Shown here: positions 34,708 to 48,107 of the stretch, one piece after another
How the letters are laid out: every line of letters begins with the position of its first letter
Numbering within the stretch: position 1 is the stretch's first letter
NCBI RefSeq assembly: GCF_030272615.1
Contig: NC_081409.1
Span: forward strand, 526,056,975 to 526,120,974
Origin: Cryptomeria japonica
Lineage: Eukaryota; Streptophyta; Pinopsida; Cupressales; Cupressaceae
Direction of reading: 5' to 3'
DNA length: 64,000 nt
Made by a program: the position numbers and the translations under genes
Notes under the pieces: generated by a model
Databases searched by the model: none
Told to the model about the DNA's origin: nothing
What the model saw: only the letters and a program-made list of their open reading frames with translations

Positions 34708-35968
34708 TGTAGCGTCCTAAAATTGCGACACTTGCAATTTCAACTGCATTTGGGTCTTCACGATGGCGATGCAACACGGAACCTGAATGGAGACCCCGAA
34801 ACTTGTTCATGACATCAAAAACTGCATTTCTCAGCACCCTGGCCTGATCCTCCTTGCACCCTGCTATCCCTAGAGGTGGGACCATGGCGCCCAGCACCCT
34901 GGTCCTTCAGGACTAGGGCGCCCAGCGCCCTGGTCCCCCAGGACCATGGCGCCCAGTGCCCTGGTCCCTGGCCCTATTTTTGGGCCCGGTCTCTTTTGGG
35001 TCTCGAGTCTTTATGTTTGCAAATTGGAAAATAACATTTCCTGGTCGGCCTAAGGTCGGGAAAATCAGTCTATCAGCCCTAATTGACAAGTATATAAACT
35101 ACATTTCCTCTCCCATTTTGGGAGATGAAAAAGAAGAGGGAAAAAAGGCGAAAGCGATATTCAAACATTCAAGCATTCAAGCATTCAAGCATTCCTTCAA
35201 GCAATTGAGCATTCTAAGTCTCCATTCAAGGCTAAGTGTTGCATTCAAGACAAGGATTCAACCATTGAAGAGGAGATCACTTACAACACATTACATACTA
35301 CATACATTACACCTTCACATGTAAGAATACAAACATTCTTACAACAAGGTATCAGTACTTGTTTACATTACAAACATTTACATTTACAACATTCTCATTT
35401 CTTGGTTAATTCCAAAACCGGGGTTTGACCTAAAGGAAAACCCCTCATCCCTAACCCCCCAATCATCCTCTCTTTTCTATGTGTAGGTTGCAGGTACACG
35501 GCTGTAATTGAAGATCTGGAATCCTTGTGTAGAGACGAACAGATCCACCTTTGTTTCGCAGATTTTTCGGAGGACCGTGTGCACGTTAGGCGCCATCATC
35601 CCGTCAACTTTCGCTCAAATTTGCAGAAGGGCACCGTCTCGACATTTTACTGCTAATTCCAGGTCCGCAGCTTCATCCTATATTCCTATCTCTGTTTATA
35701 AGTGAATCTTTCTCACTTTTCATGCATTTCTAGCTTAATCCATCTATCTACATTCTTTACAAAAGAGGGTATCCTTGATATCTTAACCCTTGAAACTCAT
35801 TTAGAATCCAATCTTGCATTGCGTGGGATTGGATCTTGTGGGTTTCAACCCCTCTTTTGAATGTAAAGTCTCCCCTAAGTGAAAACCATCAACCCTAGTG
35901 ACTCTCCCTTCTCTCTCCTTGGAGTTGGGGAGGGGAGAACGACTAGGGTTCGATTTTTCCGCTTTACA
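34708..35968 (+). repeat. 3' LTR of the Gag-only element
   Basis: 1,261 bp, near-identical to 28113-29334. It has three copies of the ~31-bp GGCGCC-rich unit (34880-34970) against two in the 5' LTR. Confidence 0.93.
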
Positions 35969-35973
35969 ATATG

Positions 35974-38720
35974 TAGTTCTAGTTTCTAACTATGGTTTAA
36001 TGTAAACTGTATGGTGGGTATGCAACCCTTTCTAGGGTCAATGTCCTAGACAGTTTCTTTGCGGTTGCTACCCACAATGGTATCTCTATAGTGAAAAGGC
36101 TCAAGGTGGACTTCTACTTGTGCCCTAAAATAACTAATCCTATTTCCTATTAATTACATCACCCTTAATCCATTTTCATCTACTGAATTCCATCAAGATA
36201 AAATATATATCTAAAATCATCACTCACAACCAAACCCTAAAGGAGGTTTTCTAAGGTTATCTGAGTGGATGTAAATTTATTTAAGATTTATCTTCTTAGA
36301 TTATCGATCCAAGGGGGATTACCCGCCCCTTGGATTTTAGCTTCCAAATGACCCTTATTACTCCCTGGCGATTTAGAGGGACGATGCCACATACACCGTT
36401 GTTGCAGCTTTGTTAGGCATTGAAGTGCAGTAGTTCAACACGATGACATTACCCGTAAGTGTGACCTAGAGGTAGCATAGATACCAAACATTGCTAAGTT
36501 TTGTTTTCATCTCCTCTTGTTTAGTTGTCTACCTAGGAATTTAACTTTGAATTCATGAATCTTATGTAAAGCAATATACTAATACAATCATGAAAATGAA
36601 ACTATGATATACAAGGAATTTTTGCTTGAAAACTTGTAAAATTATAACTTATGAAAATGATTCAAATACTTCTTGAAAGGTACTAAATTGCTTAAAGAAA
36701 ATCTAATGCCTCAGTAGAAGGACTTTAGAAATGAATTTTAATACTTACTTGATTGAAGGAAAAACTTAATAATAATAGGCTCGAAAATAATTGCATTATT
36801 AATAACCCACTAATTCTTCCACTTGAAGCAACATAAATTTCATCTTTAATTTTTTTTTTCACGATTGATAACCTTACTTTAATTATGAATCCTAATGCTT
36901 GAAAGGTACTAGTTTGCTTAAAGAAAATTAATTTATCTAATATGACTTTGGAAATAAAATTAATATTCACTTGTTTGAAGGAAAAAGAACAGAACTATTA
37001 ACAATAAGCTTTAATAACCACAATACTTTTATTCAGTAATTGTTCGAAAATAAGATTAGAAGAGAGTCTAATACTTGCTAATCAACTAAAATAAAGACCC
37101 TAAGAAATTTGAATCAATCTTCCTCTAGTTTCTTTAGAACCAATGCCAATTCCTTGCAAGATTATAAGAGATAACTAACTATTTCTTCCACTTTAAGTAA
37201 TGTTAACTTTATCCTTAGATATTTCCTACATATAACAACCTCTTTAATTCCAAATTCTTAGAAGTGAGCTAATGGTTGCTCCTAAAATGTACTTCAATTA
37301 AAATTTATTATTTTTCTCTCGAAGTGATCATGGGGTAATTTTCTTGAAAACTCATTTGCTTGATAATGATAGAACCCAATAATCTTAGAACAATGGATCC
37401 TAACTTTATTCAGCTTCAATTGGTAAGTTTCATTAGATAATTTACAAATAAGAGATAAGTACTAAATTTGAGGTCCGCGAGGTAAGTCAAGTTTAATAAT
37501 CTCACGTAAAAGATTTCAACCTTTGTCTCACCCATTTACTAAACTATTTGGTTTTCAAATAAAATTTCTTAACACCCTGATTAATACTACTATTCTTCCA
37601 AAATAGATTATACCCTTTAGATTGTATGAAAATCATTGTTAAAATTAAATATTAATCAAATTTAACTATACTAATCACTTGCAATATAAAAGTAACTTCT
37701 CCTTTACTAGCCTTATGTTTCTTTATAGCAAGAAGGTAAATGTTATTAACCATTAATAGAAATGACCATCCTCTATGCCTTGAAATCTAACAAAGAAACG
37801 AATGAAATATTCGACTTCTTGGATATAAGGAAATTCATATTGCTCAAAATAAATAAAGAGTACTATGAATCTAAGCACATTTACATAGTAGGTAAATTCT
37901 TTTATCCCTTAATACTTGCACAAATTTAAATATACAAAGGGGTAGTTTCGAAATAAAGAAATTAAATATTTGAAATGTATTGAATGTTTTGGAGAAATTC
38001 ATTTACTACCACGTTCCATTGAGACTAACTAATGAGGGAGAATCCAATACTTGGAATAATTTCATTTGTATCAAAATATTCCCAAGATGCATGAGAGCAA
38101 TGTCATTTCCCTTTGTTTTGTTTTCCTTAAGTCAACTATTTTATTTAATAAGGAGATTTAACTATATTATCTACATCCTAAGAAAGTTAATTCAATACAA
38201 TAAATCTCTTAATGTTCAATTATCTATTTGAATTCCACAAGTGTAATTTGACCATTTCGCCTTATGCAACATTTATCCTTTAAAAACCCCAAAGGCTCTT
38301 TTCTCATCTTTGAGGGAGATAGTGAAATCTTTATAGATAAAGTATTTATTAAAAGGAAGTTCCAAATTTTCAACTTAAATTTACGTATCAAACTCCTTTA
38401 TCATGAGTTATGTTTGCCGTCCTTCTCCCTAGGAAATTTATTACCACTCTAAATTTTTTTCTTTAATACTATATTTTACACTTAAGAATAAATCCTTAAA
38501 TTCTAAATAAATTGAACAAATTTTTAACTATTAAAATTATTTGTAATGCTTAACTATAAATTAATTCAACTAATATGAATAATTTTTAAATTTCAAATGT
38601 GAAAATTAATCCCAATGATACAAATAAATCTTTGCTAACAACTTAAATATAAATAAATTCCAACTAAATAATCTTAAAAATCTCTCAATGTTTTCTTTAC
38701 CTTTAAAAAAATTAATTATT
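35974..38720 (-). repeat. Family A LTR copy 1, second part
   Basis: It resumes TAGTTCTAGTTTCTAAC after the Gag-only element. It closely parallels copy 4 (for example 36580-36660 and 63815-63895). It holds the conserved 29-nt hairpin (36307-36335) and becomes AT-rich. It is cut near 38720 by the LINE. The AT-rich 53037-53406 is probably its continuation. Confidence 0.75.
36307..36335 (-). other. Conserved hairpin, family A LTR copy 1
   Basis: Same stem as the other copies. The loop differs by one base (ACCCG for ACCCA). Confidence 0.9.
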
Positions 38721-38729
38721 ACTAATAAA

Positions 38730-38940
38730 TTTTAGTTTTTGATGAAGCAAAAATAGGTTTTGAGGGGATCTGAAACCCCTTACACCACATAATTAAAGAT
38801 AAAGCATGAAAGAAACATAAGAGAGCCTAGGCCTTAGAAACAAGATTGGCTGCAAACCAAGAGCAAAACAAACCCAACAACCACCGAAAGACTAGCAAAA
38901 GGCCAACGAGATGCTAGCAAAAACAGCAACACAGACCAAC
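38730..38940 (-). other. LINE 3' untranslated region
   Basis: Minus-strand text after the ORF stop is T/G-rich (GTTGGGTTTGTTTTGCTC). It ends with GGGGTTTCAGATCCCCTC and a short A-rich tail, resembling plant L1 3' ends. Confidence 0.55.
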
Positions 38941-39664
38941 TACTTAAAAATGTCTAAAGCCTGGGAGGCCTCCTTCTCAAGCAGAAGCATAGCCTTGGTA
39001 GCTTCCTTAAGGTCCAACAGGTCCTGTGGAAGAGACTCTTCCACCGATTTATTGCTCTGCCTGGTTCTCCTAGTGGTGCGGGGAGTCAACTTCGAGCTCG
39101 AAGCCCCAACATCATTTTCTAGATCCACAACATTATTCTCATTATGAATACTCTCCAACCTAGAAACTAAAACATTCATGTTGACCGCATAAAATTTCAT
39201 CATAGCTGCACTATTTTACATAATTTTCTTCATCCCTTCCTCAACTTGCATCATCTTCTGGTTGATCTTGTTGTTCTTCTAGGATCATTTCTTCTCTTTA
39301 ACAGTTCCACAACCTCACCATTCTTCTTTAAAATCTCTAACAACATATTTTTCTCCCCCACAACCCAAGTAGCATACTCATCTGTATCCTGAGCCACCCT
39401 CTTATTGTTTGCCATCAACCTATCTTTTTTATACTTAAGCTCCCCCTCTTCAATTTTTGCATTTGTGGCTCTAATTTTTTAGTTTAGAGTCTTAATTTCA
39501 CGGAACGCCCACATGTTGAAACGATACAGATCAACCGCGGAGCTCCTAGCAGCGCCCAATATATCAATCAGGGTATCTGGCTTGTCTTGCAAGTCCTCTG
39601 AGTCTAAATCCATTGGCTCATAATCCTATTCATCATACTCATTCAGAGATAACTTACCCTCCTC
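38941..39664 (-). pseudogene. LINE extra ORF, C-terminal part
   Basis: It continues the 45167 frame across the CTTAG duplication without a shift (SNPK, then EEGKLSLNEYDE), then meets a TAG. The rest reads as coiled coil (EYATWVVGEKNMLLEILKKN) with further stops. It ends in 39203-38940 with SKLTPRTTRRTRQS and ATKAMLLLEKEASQALDIFK. Acidic, basic and helical blocks alternate. Function unknown. It could be an RNA-binding ORF1-like protein placed downstream, or a host gene picked up by the LINE. Confidence 0.5.
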
Positions 39665-39797
39665 CTTAGTGTAATAACCCACTTAACTTAATCCAAAAAC
39701 TCAACTGATTTTATTTTTATTTTTTTTGAATCTATAAAAATTTTTGATTTCTTATTCTTACTTATTCTTATTTATTTATTATTCAATTACATACTTA

Positions 39798-40015
39798 GGT
39801 ACATCTATCCAAACGAGATAGGCATCCATCCAACCAGGATGGGCATCTAACGATACAGGCTAGGCATCTATCCATATGGGACTAGACATCTAACCATATG
39901 GGTTAGGCATCTAACCATACGGGTTAGGCATCTATCCATACGGGATAGGAGGTTTCATCTATCCAATCCAGGATAGGCATCTACCCAAACGGGGTAGGCA
40001 TCTATTCATAGGAAT
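39798..40015 (-). repeat. Stem-loop array in family A LTR copy 2
   Basis: Ten units, eight of them near-perfect inverted repeats, for example CTAACC..GGTTAG twice, CTATCC..GGATAG, CTACCC..GGGTAG, CTATTC..GAATAG and CCATCC..GGATGG. Confidence 0.85.
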
Positions 40016-40756
40016 AGGATATGCTCTGGCTAGAGACTTTAGACTCATCGGGACCATCTGGGTCCTGAGCTACTCTCTAAAGACTACACTCCCCTACTAG
40101 GAGTGCACCAAGGTTGCCATCCTTAGGAGTATAAAAGTAATTACATAAACAAGCTTGAGTTCTGCCTCAGAATTTGGCCTAAAGCCTAGGGAAGTCAAGC
40201 GAATCTATATGAGATTCCTTCTGAGTATGCATTGAATTAATTTTAACCTTTCAATTAATATTTGCACCCTTTGATTAAAAGACCAAGGAGCTTTGAGAAC
40301 CAACTACTCACCCATAACCAAATCCTAATCCCCATCCCCGAATGCCTGAGTACAAGGGATAACTTCATCCCTAGACTACCTACATACCCATTTGGACATG
40401 GGATCAAGGCGTATAGTATGTAGTTCTAGTTTCTAAACTATGGTTTGATGTAAACTGTATGGTGGGTACGCAACCCTTTCTAGGGTCAATGTCCCAGACA
40501 GTTTCTCTGCGGTTGCTACCCATGATGGTAGCTCTATAGAAAAAAAGACTCAAGATGGTCTTTTTCTTGTGGCCTAAAATAACTAAGTCCTATTTCCTAT
40601 AAAATACGTCACCCTTAGTCCGTTATCATCCGTTGAAATCATCAAGATAAAAATGAATTTTCAAGATCTTCACACACATCCAAACCCTAATGGGGTTATC
40701 TAAAGTTTAACTGATCGGATGTAAATTCATTAAAAATTAATCTTTTTAGATAATCG

Positions 40757-40785
40757 ATCCAAGGGGGATTACCCACCCCTTGGAT
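40757..40785 (-). other. Conserved hairpin, family A LTR copy 2
   Basis: ATCCAAGGGG and CCCCTTGGAT form a perfect 10-bp stem around a 9-nt loop. Confidence 0.9.
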
Positions 40786-41464
40786 TTTAACTTCCATATG
40801 ACCCTTATTACTCCCCGACGATTTATAGGGACGATGCCACATACGTCATTGTTGCAGCTTTATTAGGTGTTAAGTGCAGTAGTTCAACACGATGACATTA
40901 CCCATAAGTGTGACCCAAAGACACCATATATACTGAACACTGCTAGTTTTTTGTTTCAACTCCACTTATTTAGTTATCTAACTAGGAATGAACCATAAGT
41001 TCACAAAAGCTTGAATACACATTACACTTATCAATTGCAAAACTATTAGATGAAAAAACAAATTATTGCTTGAAATTGAAACTAAGGTATAATTAAAAGG
41101 AACATTTGACAAGAACTAAAAAATAAACAAATCAACTAATTTGGGGTAATGTTCTAAAAAAAAAAAAACTATGATAAAAGAAAAAAATAAAAATTCTATT
41201 CTTGAACTAAATACACGAAAGTTCAAATTTCTTGAAAGCTAGGATTGTCATAGGAAATAACTTACAAAATGACTTGAATTACTAACTATTACACATTAAA
41301 TAAGAACTCAATATATCAAAGATACTGAATTCCTTACAAGAAGGCTAACAACCAATTTAGTGCTTACTTACTCGAAGGGGGAATGATCTTGATAACCACA
41401 TTACTCATGTTTGAAAAAAAAAGGTTAGGAGAGAGACAAATTTGATGCTAATTAACCAATATGA

Positions 41465-41708
41465 ATATGTCTCTCAAATAATCCCAATCAATCCACTTTT
41501 AATTAACCAATATGAATATGGTTCCTAAATAATTCCAATTAACCAATATACAAAAAGTTCCTAAATAACTCCAATTAATCAATATACCGAAAGTTCCTAA
41601 ATAATTCCAATTAATCAATATACAAAAAAGTTCCTAAATAATTCCAATTAACCAATTAACAAAAAGTTCCTAAATAATTCTAATTAACCAACAAAAGTTC
41701 CTAAATAA
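41465..41708. repeat. Tandem repeat, ~35-bp unit, about six copies
   Basis: AATTAACCAATATnnAAAAAGTTCCTAAATAATTCC units with small changes. They lie in the part of the solo LTR that is longer than in copy 3. Confidence 0.85.
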
Positions 41709-43072
41709 ATGTAATCTTTTTTTTTTGTTGTTGTTCTTGAACCAATGTCAAATCTTTCGCATATTATAAGGAGATAACTAACTAACTCTTCCACTTGAAG
41801 CAATTTAACCCTTGCAATTTTTTTTACAAATAATAACTTTATCAATCTCAAATTATTAGATGGGGGCTAAGGTTTTCTCCTAGATCTTCCTCAATTAAAA
41901 TTGTTGTTTAGTCTTCTAAGTGATCATGGAATAGGTTTCTCAAAACCCACATTAAGGTAAGAATCCAACAATAACAATTTTAACTCATTCCATCTTCGAA
42001 GCTAAGTTTCATTAGACATTTACAACAAAAGACAAATACTTGATTTGAGGTTCACGAGCTAAGTCAAGTCTCATGGTAAAATGATTTCAGATTTGATAAC
42101 TCTCTTTGTTTTCATATAAAGTTTATGCACTTCCCAATTAATTTCAATGTTCTAGATTATAACATGTGGATTATATGAAGCTTTACTATGAGATTCACCC
42201 CTACATTTAAATGTAACTTCTATTCTTATGCTTCCTCAAAGTTAGAAGATAAATTTGAATATTATTAGGTTTGGCTATACTAAATCCCTTGTTTATTCTG
42301 CATCATGGAATCCAATAAAGAACAATCCAATATCCAACCTACTACTACTACTAAGAGATTTATATTCAAAATGAGAAGGACTATTATTTCTAGCTTCTTG
42401 CAACTTGCATGATAACATCAATTGTAGATATGTACCTGGTATGATGACAGTAATGTGTAACTTGCATGGAAGCAATAATTAACTTACATGATGTAACTTG
42501 CATGATAACAATAATAATGTAACTCATAGGAAGATTAAAAATGTTCATTGTCTTAAATGAGGATTAGTTAAATTAAATTTGAATAATTTCCTTGAAATAA
42601 ACAATTGACTAAGGTGGCTATGATTTCTTAGAGAGGAGGTCCCTTTATACAATCTTAATCAATATAATTTAATAATTTAAAATAGGATAAAAATGCCAAC
42701 CGAATAGCCCAATTAAATCTAAAACTATTTAGATGAGTCTAAACTATACATATAGTTACAAGTCCATCTATGAATTTAATTCCCTTGATTTAGCAAGATG
42801 GAAGAGCCCCAATCCTTCGACAAAAATAACCCTCCAAATTTATCCCCTTTAATGGTAAAAAAAAAATTACATATTTTTATATTAATAAAATTATATTCAT
42901 GAACTAGCCGACTCAATTTGCAATTAGATTTTATTTTTAAATCACCCCATACAATTCAAGTTTTTGTATTACAAAACAAAATTTTATATTAATAATTCTT
43001 ATTTTCACTAATAAATATGAAGTAGGATTAACGCATTTATTACTCTTTAAAACAATAATAAATAAATAACTA

Positions 43073-43080
<8 letters not shown>

Positions 43081-43152
<72 letters not shown>
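43081..43152. repeat. (AT)n microsatellite
   Basis: About 36 uninterrupted TA units within the solo LTR. Confidence 0.98.
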
Positions 43153-43154
<2 letters not shown>

Positions 43155-44919
43155 GCAGTCTTTAATTATTTAAGCTTTTGAATAAAGGAAAAGTGGGGGA
43201 GTGGGGGCCCACAGGCCCTGCCACCCCTGCAGCCTCTGAACACAATAAAAATGCTCTTATAAATTTATTATTATTGCATATATATTTTGTATATTTTTAT
43301 TTGAGCTTTATTAAATTTTACAGAGAGACTAAATAGACTTAGAATGAAAATAAATAAATAACACAGATAAACAAATATATATATTCACAGAGACATAAAT
43401 TCATAGAGACATAAAACTTGTTTGCTGGAAGATACAATTATTGGCAGAGAGAGATTATTTGCTTTCTAGAAATGGTTTTCTTTTCATTTTTTTTTTTCAC
43501 AGGGAATAAATTTACAATACATTTGAGGTAGATATGAATTTGTAGCACGTTTTCTCAGAGATTATTAAAATTTCTCAATGCATTCTTGGATTAAGTTTCC
43601 AAAATAAATTGCTTCACAGAGAAGAATTCCAGAGATAAATTAACCTATATTTTCATGCATGTTTTGGGGAGAGAATAGTCTCAAAGGAAATCAACCACAA
43701 AGAAAAGAAAGGGTTTCAGAGAGAGGTAATTTGGAATAAATAAATATTTTGTGGTAGTGTTTTGAATTAAGTAAGAAAAATACATAAACAATTTCCCAAA
43801 GGTAGATTTCAAGAGAGATGAACATTCACAGATTTCATAGAGAGATGAACTTGGATTTCCACAGATTTCAAGAGAGATGAATGGTTCTACATCATATTGA
43901 AAATAACAACAACAAGGTTTGAATTAACACAGAGAAGGGATTTCACAACACACACACAAATGAAAAAAGTTGTTGAATTTTTTTTGTTCTATGCACATTT
44001 CGAGGAAAAGGAGAAGAAAATTACTCACAGAGAAAATCAAATACAAAGATTTCTCATAGATCTTTTCCTAGATTTTTTTTTAAATTGACAAAAGCAAAAA
44101 GTAAAAAGAAATCTGATTTTCTTTCTTTTCTCTAAAACAGATTAAATAAATAAAAAGGAATCTGCATATGCATATTTGGAAAGAATTTTTATCAATGCAA
44201 AAAAAATAGATTTTTCCTTTTGATTAATCTTTCTAAATAATTAAGAGACGATTTTTTTTTTGAAGAAAATTTTTCATACAATAAAATAAAAATAAATTAA
44301 AAAAAGTCTAAGAGAGGTAAAATATATTTCCTTTTGAAAATACAAATTTCACACATGCAAATAATAATGCAAAGAAGGGAACCTGGATTGATGAAACTTT
44401 TTTTTGATGTTGAATCCTCTCTAGCCTTCTTAGATCCTTCCTTGTAGCTTGGTGAGAATTCTTCAAGAGAAAACTTAATAATTCTACAATGAAATGTGAC
44501 TACAAACAAAATCCTATTACTATTAACAAGAAATTCAGAAATTATTTCACACCAAAACCCATGAACTCCCCTATCAAAAGTTTGACATACAATATATAGA
44601 AAGAGTGCACCATATTCCACTTTCGAAAGAATTAATTGAAATGGAGATTCTTTTCTAAAATTATTTTTCATGCAACATTGATTGTTGACATAGTGGGAGT
44701 TACATGCAATAACATAAATTTGAAAAGGCTCTTCTAGAAACTTCCCAAATTCTCCTACGACATATGCTAGAATAAATAATTTATAAATAAATCTTATGAC
44801 CTCATATGTGTCTTCACTTATTAATTCTTTTTTAATTTAAAATTCCAATCACATTCAATTTATCTGGTCTATCTAACATTACTCATAGAATCAATAGTAT
44901 CAAAAATAATAGTAGTTGT

Positions 44920-45135
<216 letters not shown>

Positions 45136-45166
45136 TAAGTTAGGAAAAGAGGGTTATGACACTTAG

Positions 45167-45443
45167 GATTAGACATATCATCCATGGAATTACCTCCCGA
45201 TCTAGGAAGTGAACTAGCATTCTCCTCCTCCTCAGAGTCAGACTCCTCATTGTCATCACTAGCTTCATACTCCTTATCATCCCTAAAATTATTTTGAATT
45301 TTCTTAGCCCTAACCTTACAGAACTCATAAATCATGAGGATAAGGCCTTGATGGGCAAGAGGGGTAGCTTTAGGATTTTTAATGAAATTCGCCACATTAT
45401 CATTCAGAGAACAAGCAAGATAATAAGGGAAAAAGATCTTAAT
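45167..45443 (-). pseudogene. LINE extra ORF, middle part
   Basis: On the minus strand it encodes FFPYYLACSLNDNVANFIKN, then TPLAHQGLILMIYEFCKV, then a very acidic run (EASDDNEESDSEEEE) and SGGNSMDDMSNPK. The helical block resembles APYLANVIHEGLIRI and SLLMHMFLFKG in the 5186-8797 frame, in the same order. The 45444 side is interrupted by a solo B LTR, and one frame change lies near that border. Confidence 0.5.
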
Positions 45444-47805
45444 TGTAATGCCTGGCAAAATACCCTAGAGAAATATAACTAAATACACACTAATTTGTTT
45501 TTAAACAATACAACACATAACATCACTTAAGCAATGTAGTGAGCACACAACAACATTTAAGTTTTATGAACATAGAATAATTCACTCAAGCTATTCGAAC
45601 AATTATGCAAGCGGAATACAATAAATCATTACTGCTAACTCCCTAGGGTATCTCAATGCCATTAATTAATCTACCCACATAAGCAATAAGCATTTACTTT
45701 CTTCCTAATCAATACCTCATAGTCCTAATCATTATACACCCATAGGTGCAACATAGCAATACCTAACACTCATGATATGCAACCTACTTAATCTTTCATT
45801 TAATATGAGATTCTATCTTTCAATGCATATCTATTTCCCTTTTTCTCTTAGGTTCATTTTATGCACCAAGTCCAAATGTTCCTATTACCATTAACCAACC
45901 TTCAATTATAAACATCACCATTCACATACCAAGATTAACCCTTACATTGCATTAACATAATTTCTATTTACAGTTAACTTCTGCATAGTCATTTATAATT
46001 CTATGCTCCTATCATACTTATTACTTCATCATGATTCCAAAAGCACCTAATTCAATACTCACAAAGTCTCCTTAAACATCTAATCCATAGCCCATTTAAT
46101 TCTCATAAAATCTCTTACACTATATCAATTAACCAACAATCATCTCATTACAAAACAGGTAACTGCATGAATTCATTTCAACACCAACTAAGATACAATA
46201 TCCCAATTCCATAACAACTAATAGCATCCACCAAATGGAGGTATAATCTTAAACCATAACACATGATACATTCTAATCCTTTCCTAGAAGACAAGCATTC
46301 ATTTTACTGTCTATCCATACACTTACTAGTAATTTCCATTAATAAGATTAGTAATTCATTCATTAAGAACATCCATACAATGTTTTCATAAGGAACATTC
46401 AACTACATCCCAAGCAATTATAAGATTTCAATCCAACCATTAGATCACCATCTACAAAGTATGATACTATAATATCAAATTCATTAATCGCAACTCATAA
46501 ACATGTCCTAAGATACCTTCCCATATTACTCATACTCATACATCTTACCAAGGCATACCATTTCTTCCACTTAATGCATTAGTTAAAGACATCATTTAAG
46601 TCTAATACCATTATCATATCATTTATACTATTTCCTTTTAACATGACTCATCAAGAATACAAATTGCATCATTTAATTACAAACCATAATACTTATCCAC
46701 ATCTCATGCATCCATTTCATTTAATATAAATATATTGCAATACAACTCAATGTTCATCATTACAATCATCTACCATAACCAAAGTTATCACTACAACTAG
46801 AACAACATAGTCATTTCTCATAAACATGATTTCTTTTACAACCACTACATAAGAATTCCATTACATAAATCACATCATCATTTGCATTCTTTCTGCACTT
46901 ATTATCCATGAACAATCTAAAGAAGCATCCTCATCCACACAAGAAGAATCCAAAGATAGGAACATCCCAATGGTTTAAAAGCACCAACCACCCGACCATG
47001 TGGAACCAAAGGAACCATCCCCCATTCTAGGAGATGACACAAGGTCCCTACACACACTCTACATCTAGGCTGACACTCAAAACCAAAGAGACTAACCAAC
47101 ACAAGGACACTCAAGCAAGAACCAATCACAAGATAGCCATATAGTAAACTCCCAGAGGCGCACAAATCATCAAGGCATAAATACATCTCAAGCAAGGGAC
47201 ACATGTAGGAGCGGAGTGTCATCACATTCTATCCTCCCCCATAATATTTCCAATACACAACTCTTCACGACATAACCTCGATAGATATGTGGAGCCATTT
47301 CTACCCATGAGAGAATCAAGGGAGATTTGACTTACCGTCTTCACGGCCTTCTCATGCTTATCCTAAAACATCCTCCCTAGGAATCAGCCATGAGGCTCAA
47401 ACTATTAATTATCTTATTTAAATGAGGTCTAATTACTCATCCCAATTAATTCATTATCAATGTTATCTATTGTTTACAAATCATAAAAAACTCCAATGTG
47501 CCCTGGTGGTCTAGACTTCATGCATCCTTACAAGGAACCTTATGCAAGCCTAACTCTCATGACCCCGGTCATCACAAGGAAGCCCACTCCTCCTAACATG
47601 GCCCAACAATAAATCATAAGAGGCTCTAATTCAAATTCCAAAAAAAGATCCATAACTTCATCATGCATCCCAACAACACATAAAACATACAAGGAAAACC
47701 ATAGCTAAAGAGCACAAGGGGCTGAAATTCATTATAATGCAAAATGATCTTCGATGTGGAAAACCATATCAAATAAGAGATATTATATGAATAAAACATA
47801 TCAAA

Positions 47806-47882
47806 TCTTGCTGTCTCCACAACAATACTATCTTGCTGTCTCCACATCAATACTATCTTGCTGTCTCCACAACAATACCATT
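47806..47882. repeat. Tandem repeat, 26-bp unit, three copies
   Basis: TCTTGCTGTCTCCACAnCAA followed by TACTA, repeated three times in the solo B LTR. Confidence 0.9.
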
Positions 47883-48107
47883 TTTCCATTGCAACATCTT
47901 AATATAAGAAAAGAATCAATCTCCAACAATAAATAAGCCAAGAATGTTTCAACATATAAGACATAAAATTGCTACAAAATGATAAATAATAGTAGCAGGA
48001 AAACGTCTGCAAAAATCCCAAAAAGCATATGGAATGAAACCAAACTCAAGAATCCAAGTCTGACTGGAAAACAATGAAAACACCAAAGACAGGCATAACA
48101 ACACTTT

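Larger units (their letters stand above)
28113..35968 (+). mobile_element. Non-autonomous Gag-only LTR retrotransposon (TR-GAG-like)
   Basis: 7,856 bp with two LTRs (28113-29334 and 34708-35968), a PBS-like site, a long leader, one intact 1132-codon ORF, a 3' region and a polypurine tract. It sits in family A LTR copy 1. The flanks GTATG (28108-28112) and ATATG (35969-35973) form the TSD with one transition, and removing the element restores the family A sequence seen at 40411. No reverse transcriptase, RNase H or integrase is encoded in any frame between the LTRs. The internal region needs no deletion to explain this, since the ORF ends cleanly with a 790-bp non-coding tail. Propagation would need enzymes from a related autonomous element, probably of the Tat/Ogre side of gypsy judging from the Gag. 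Confidence 0.9.

Noticed and set aside
41465-41708. Regularly spaced repeats that superficially look like a CRISPR array
   Set aside because: Units are head-to-tail with no unique spacers, inside a plant LTR.
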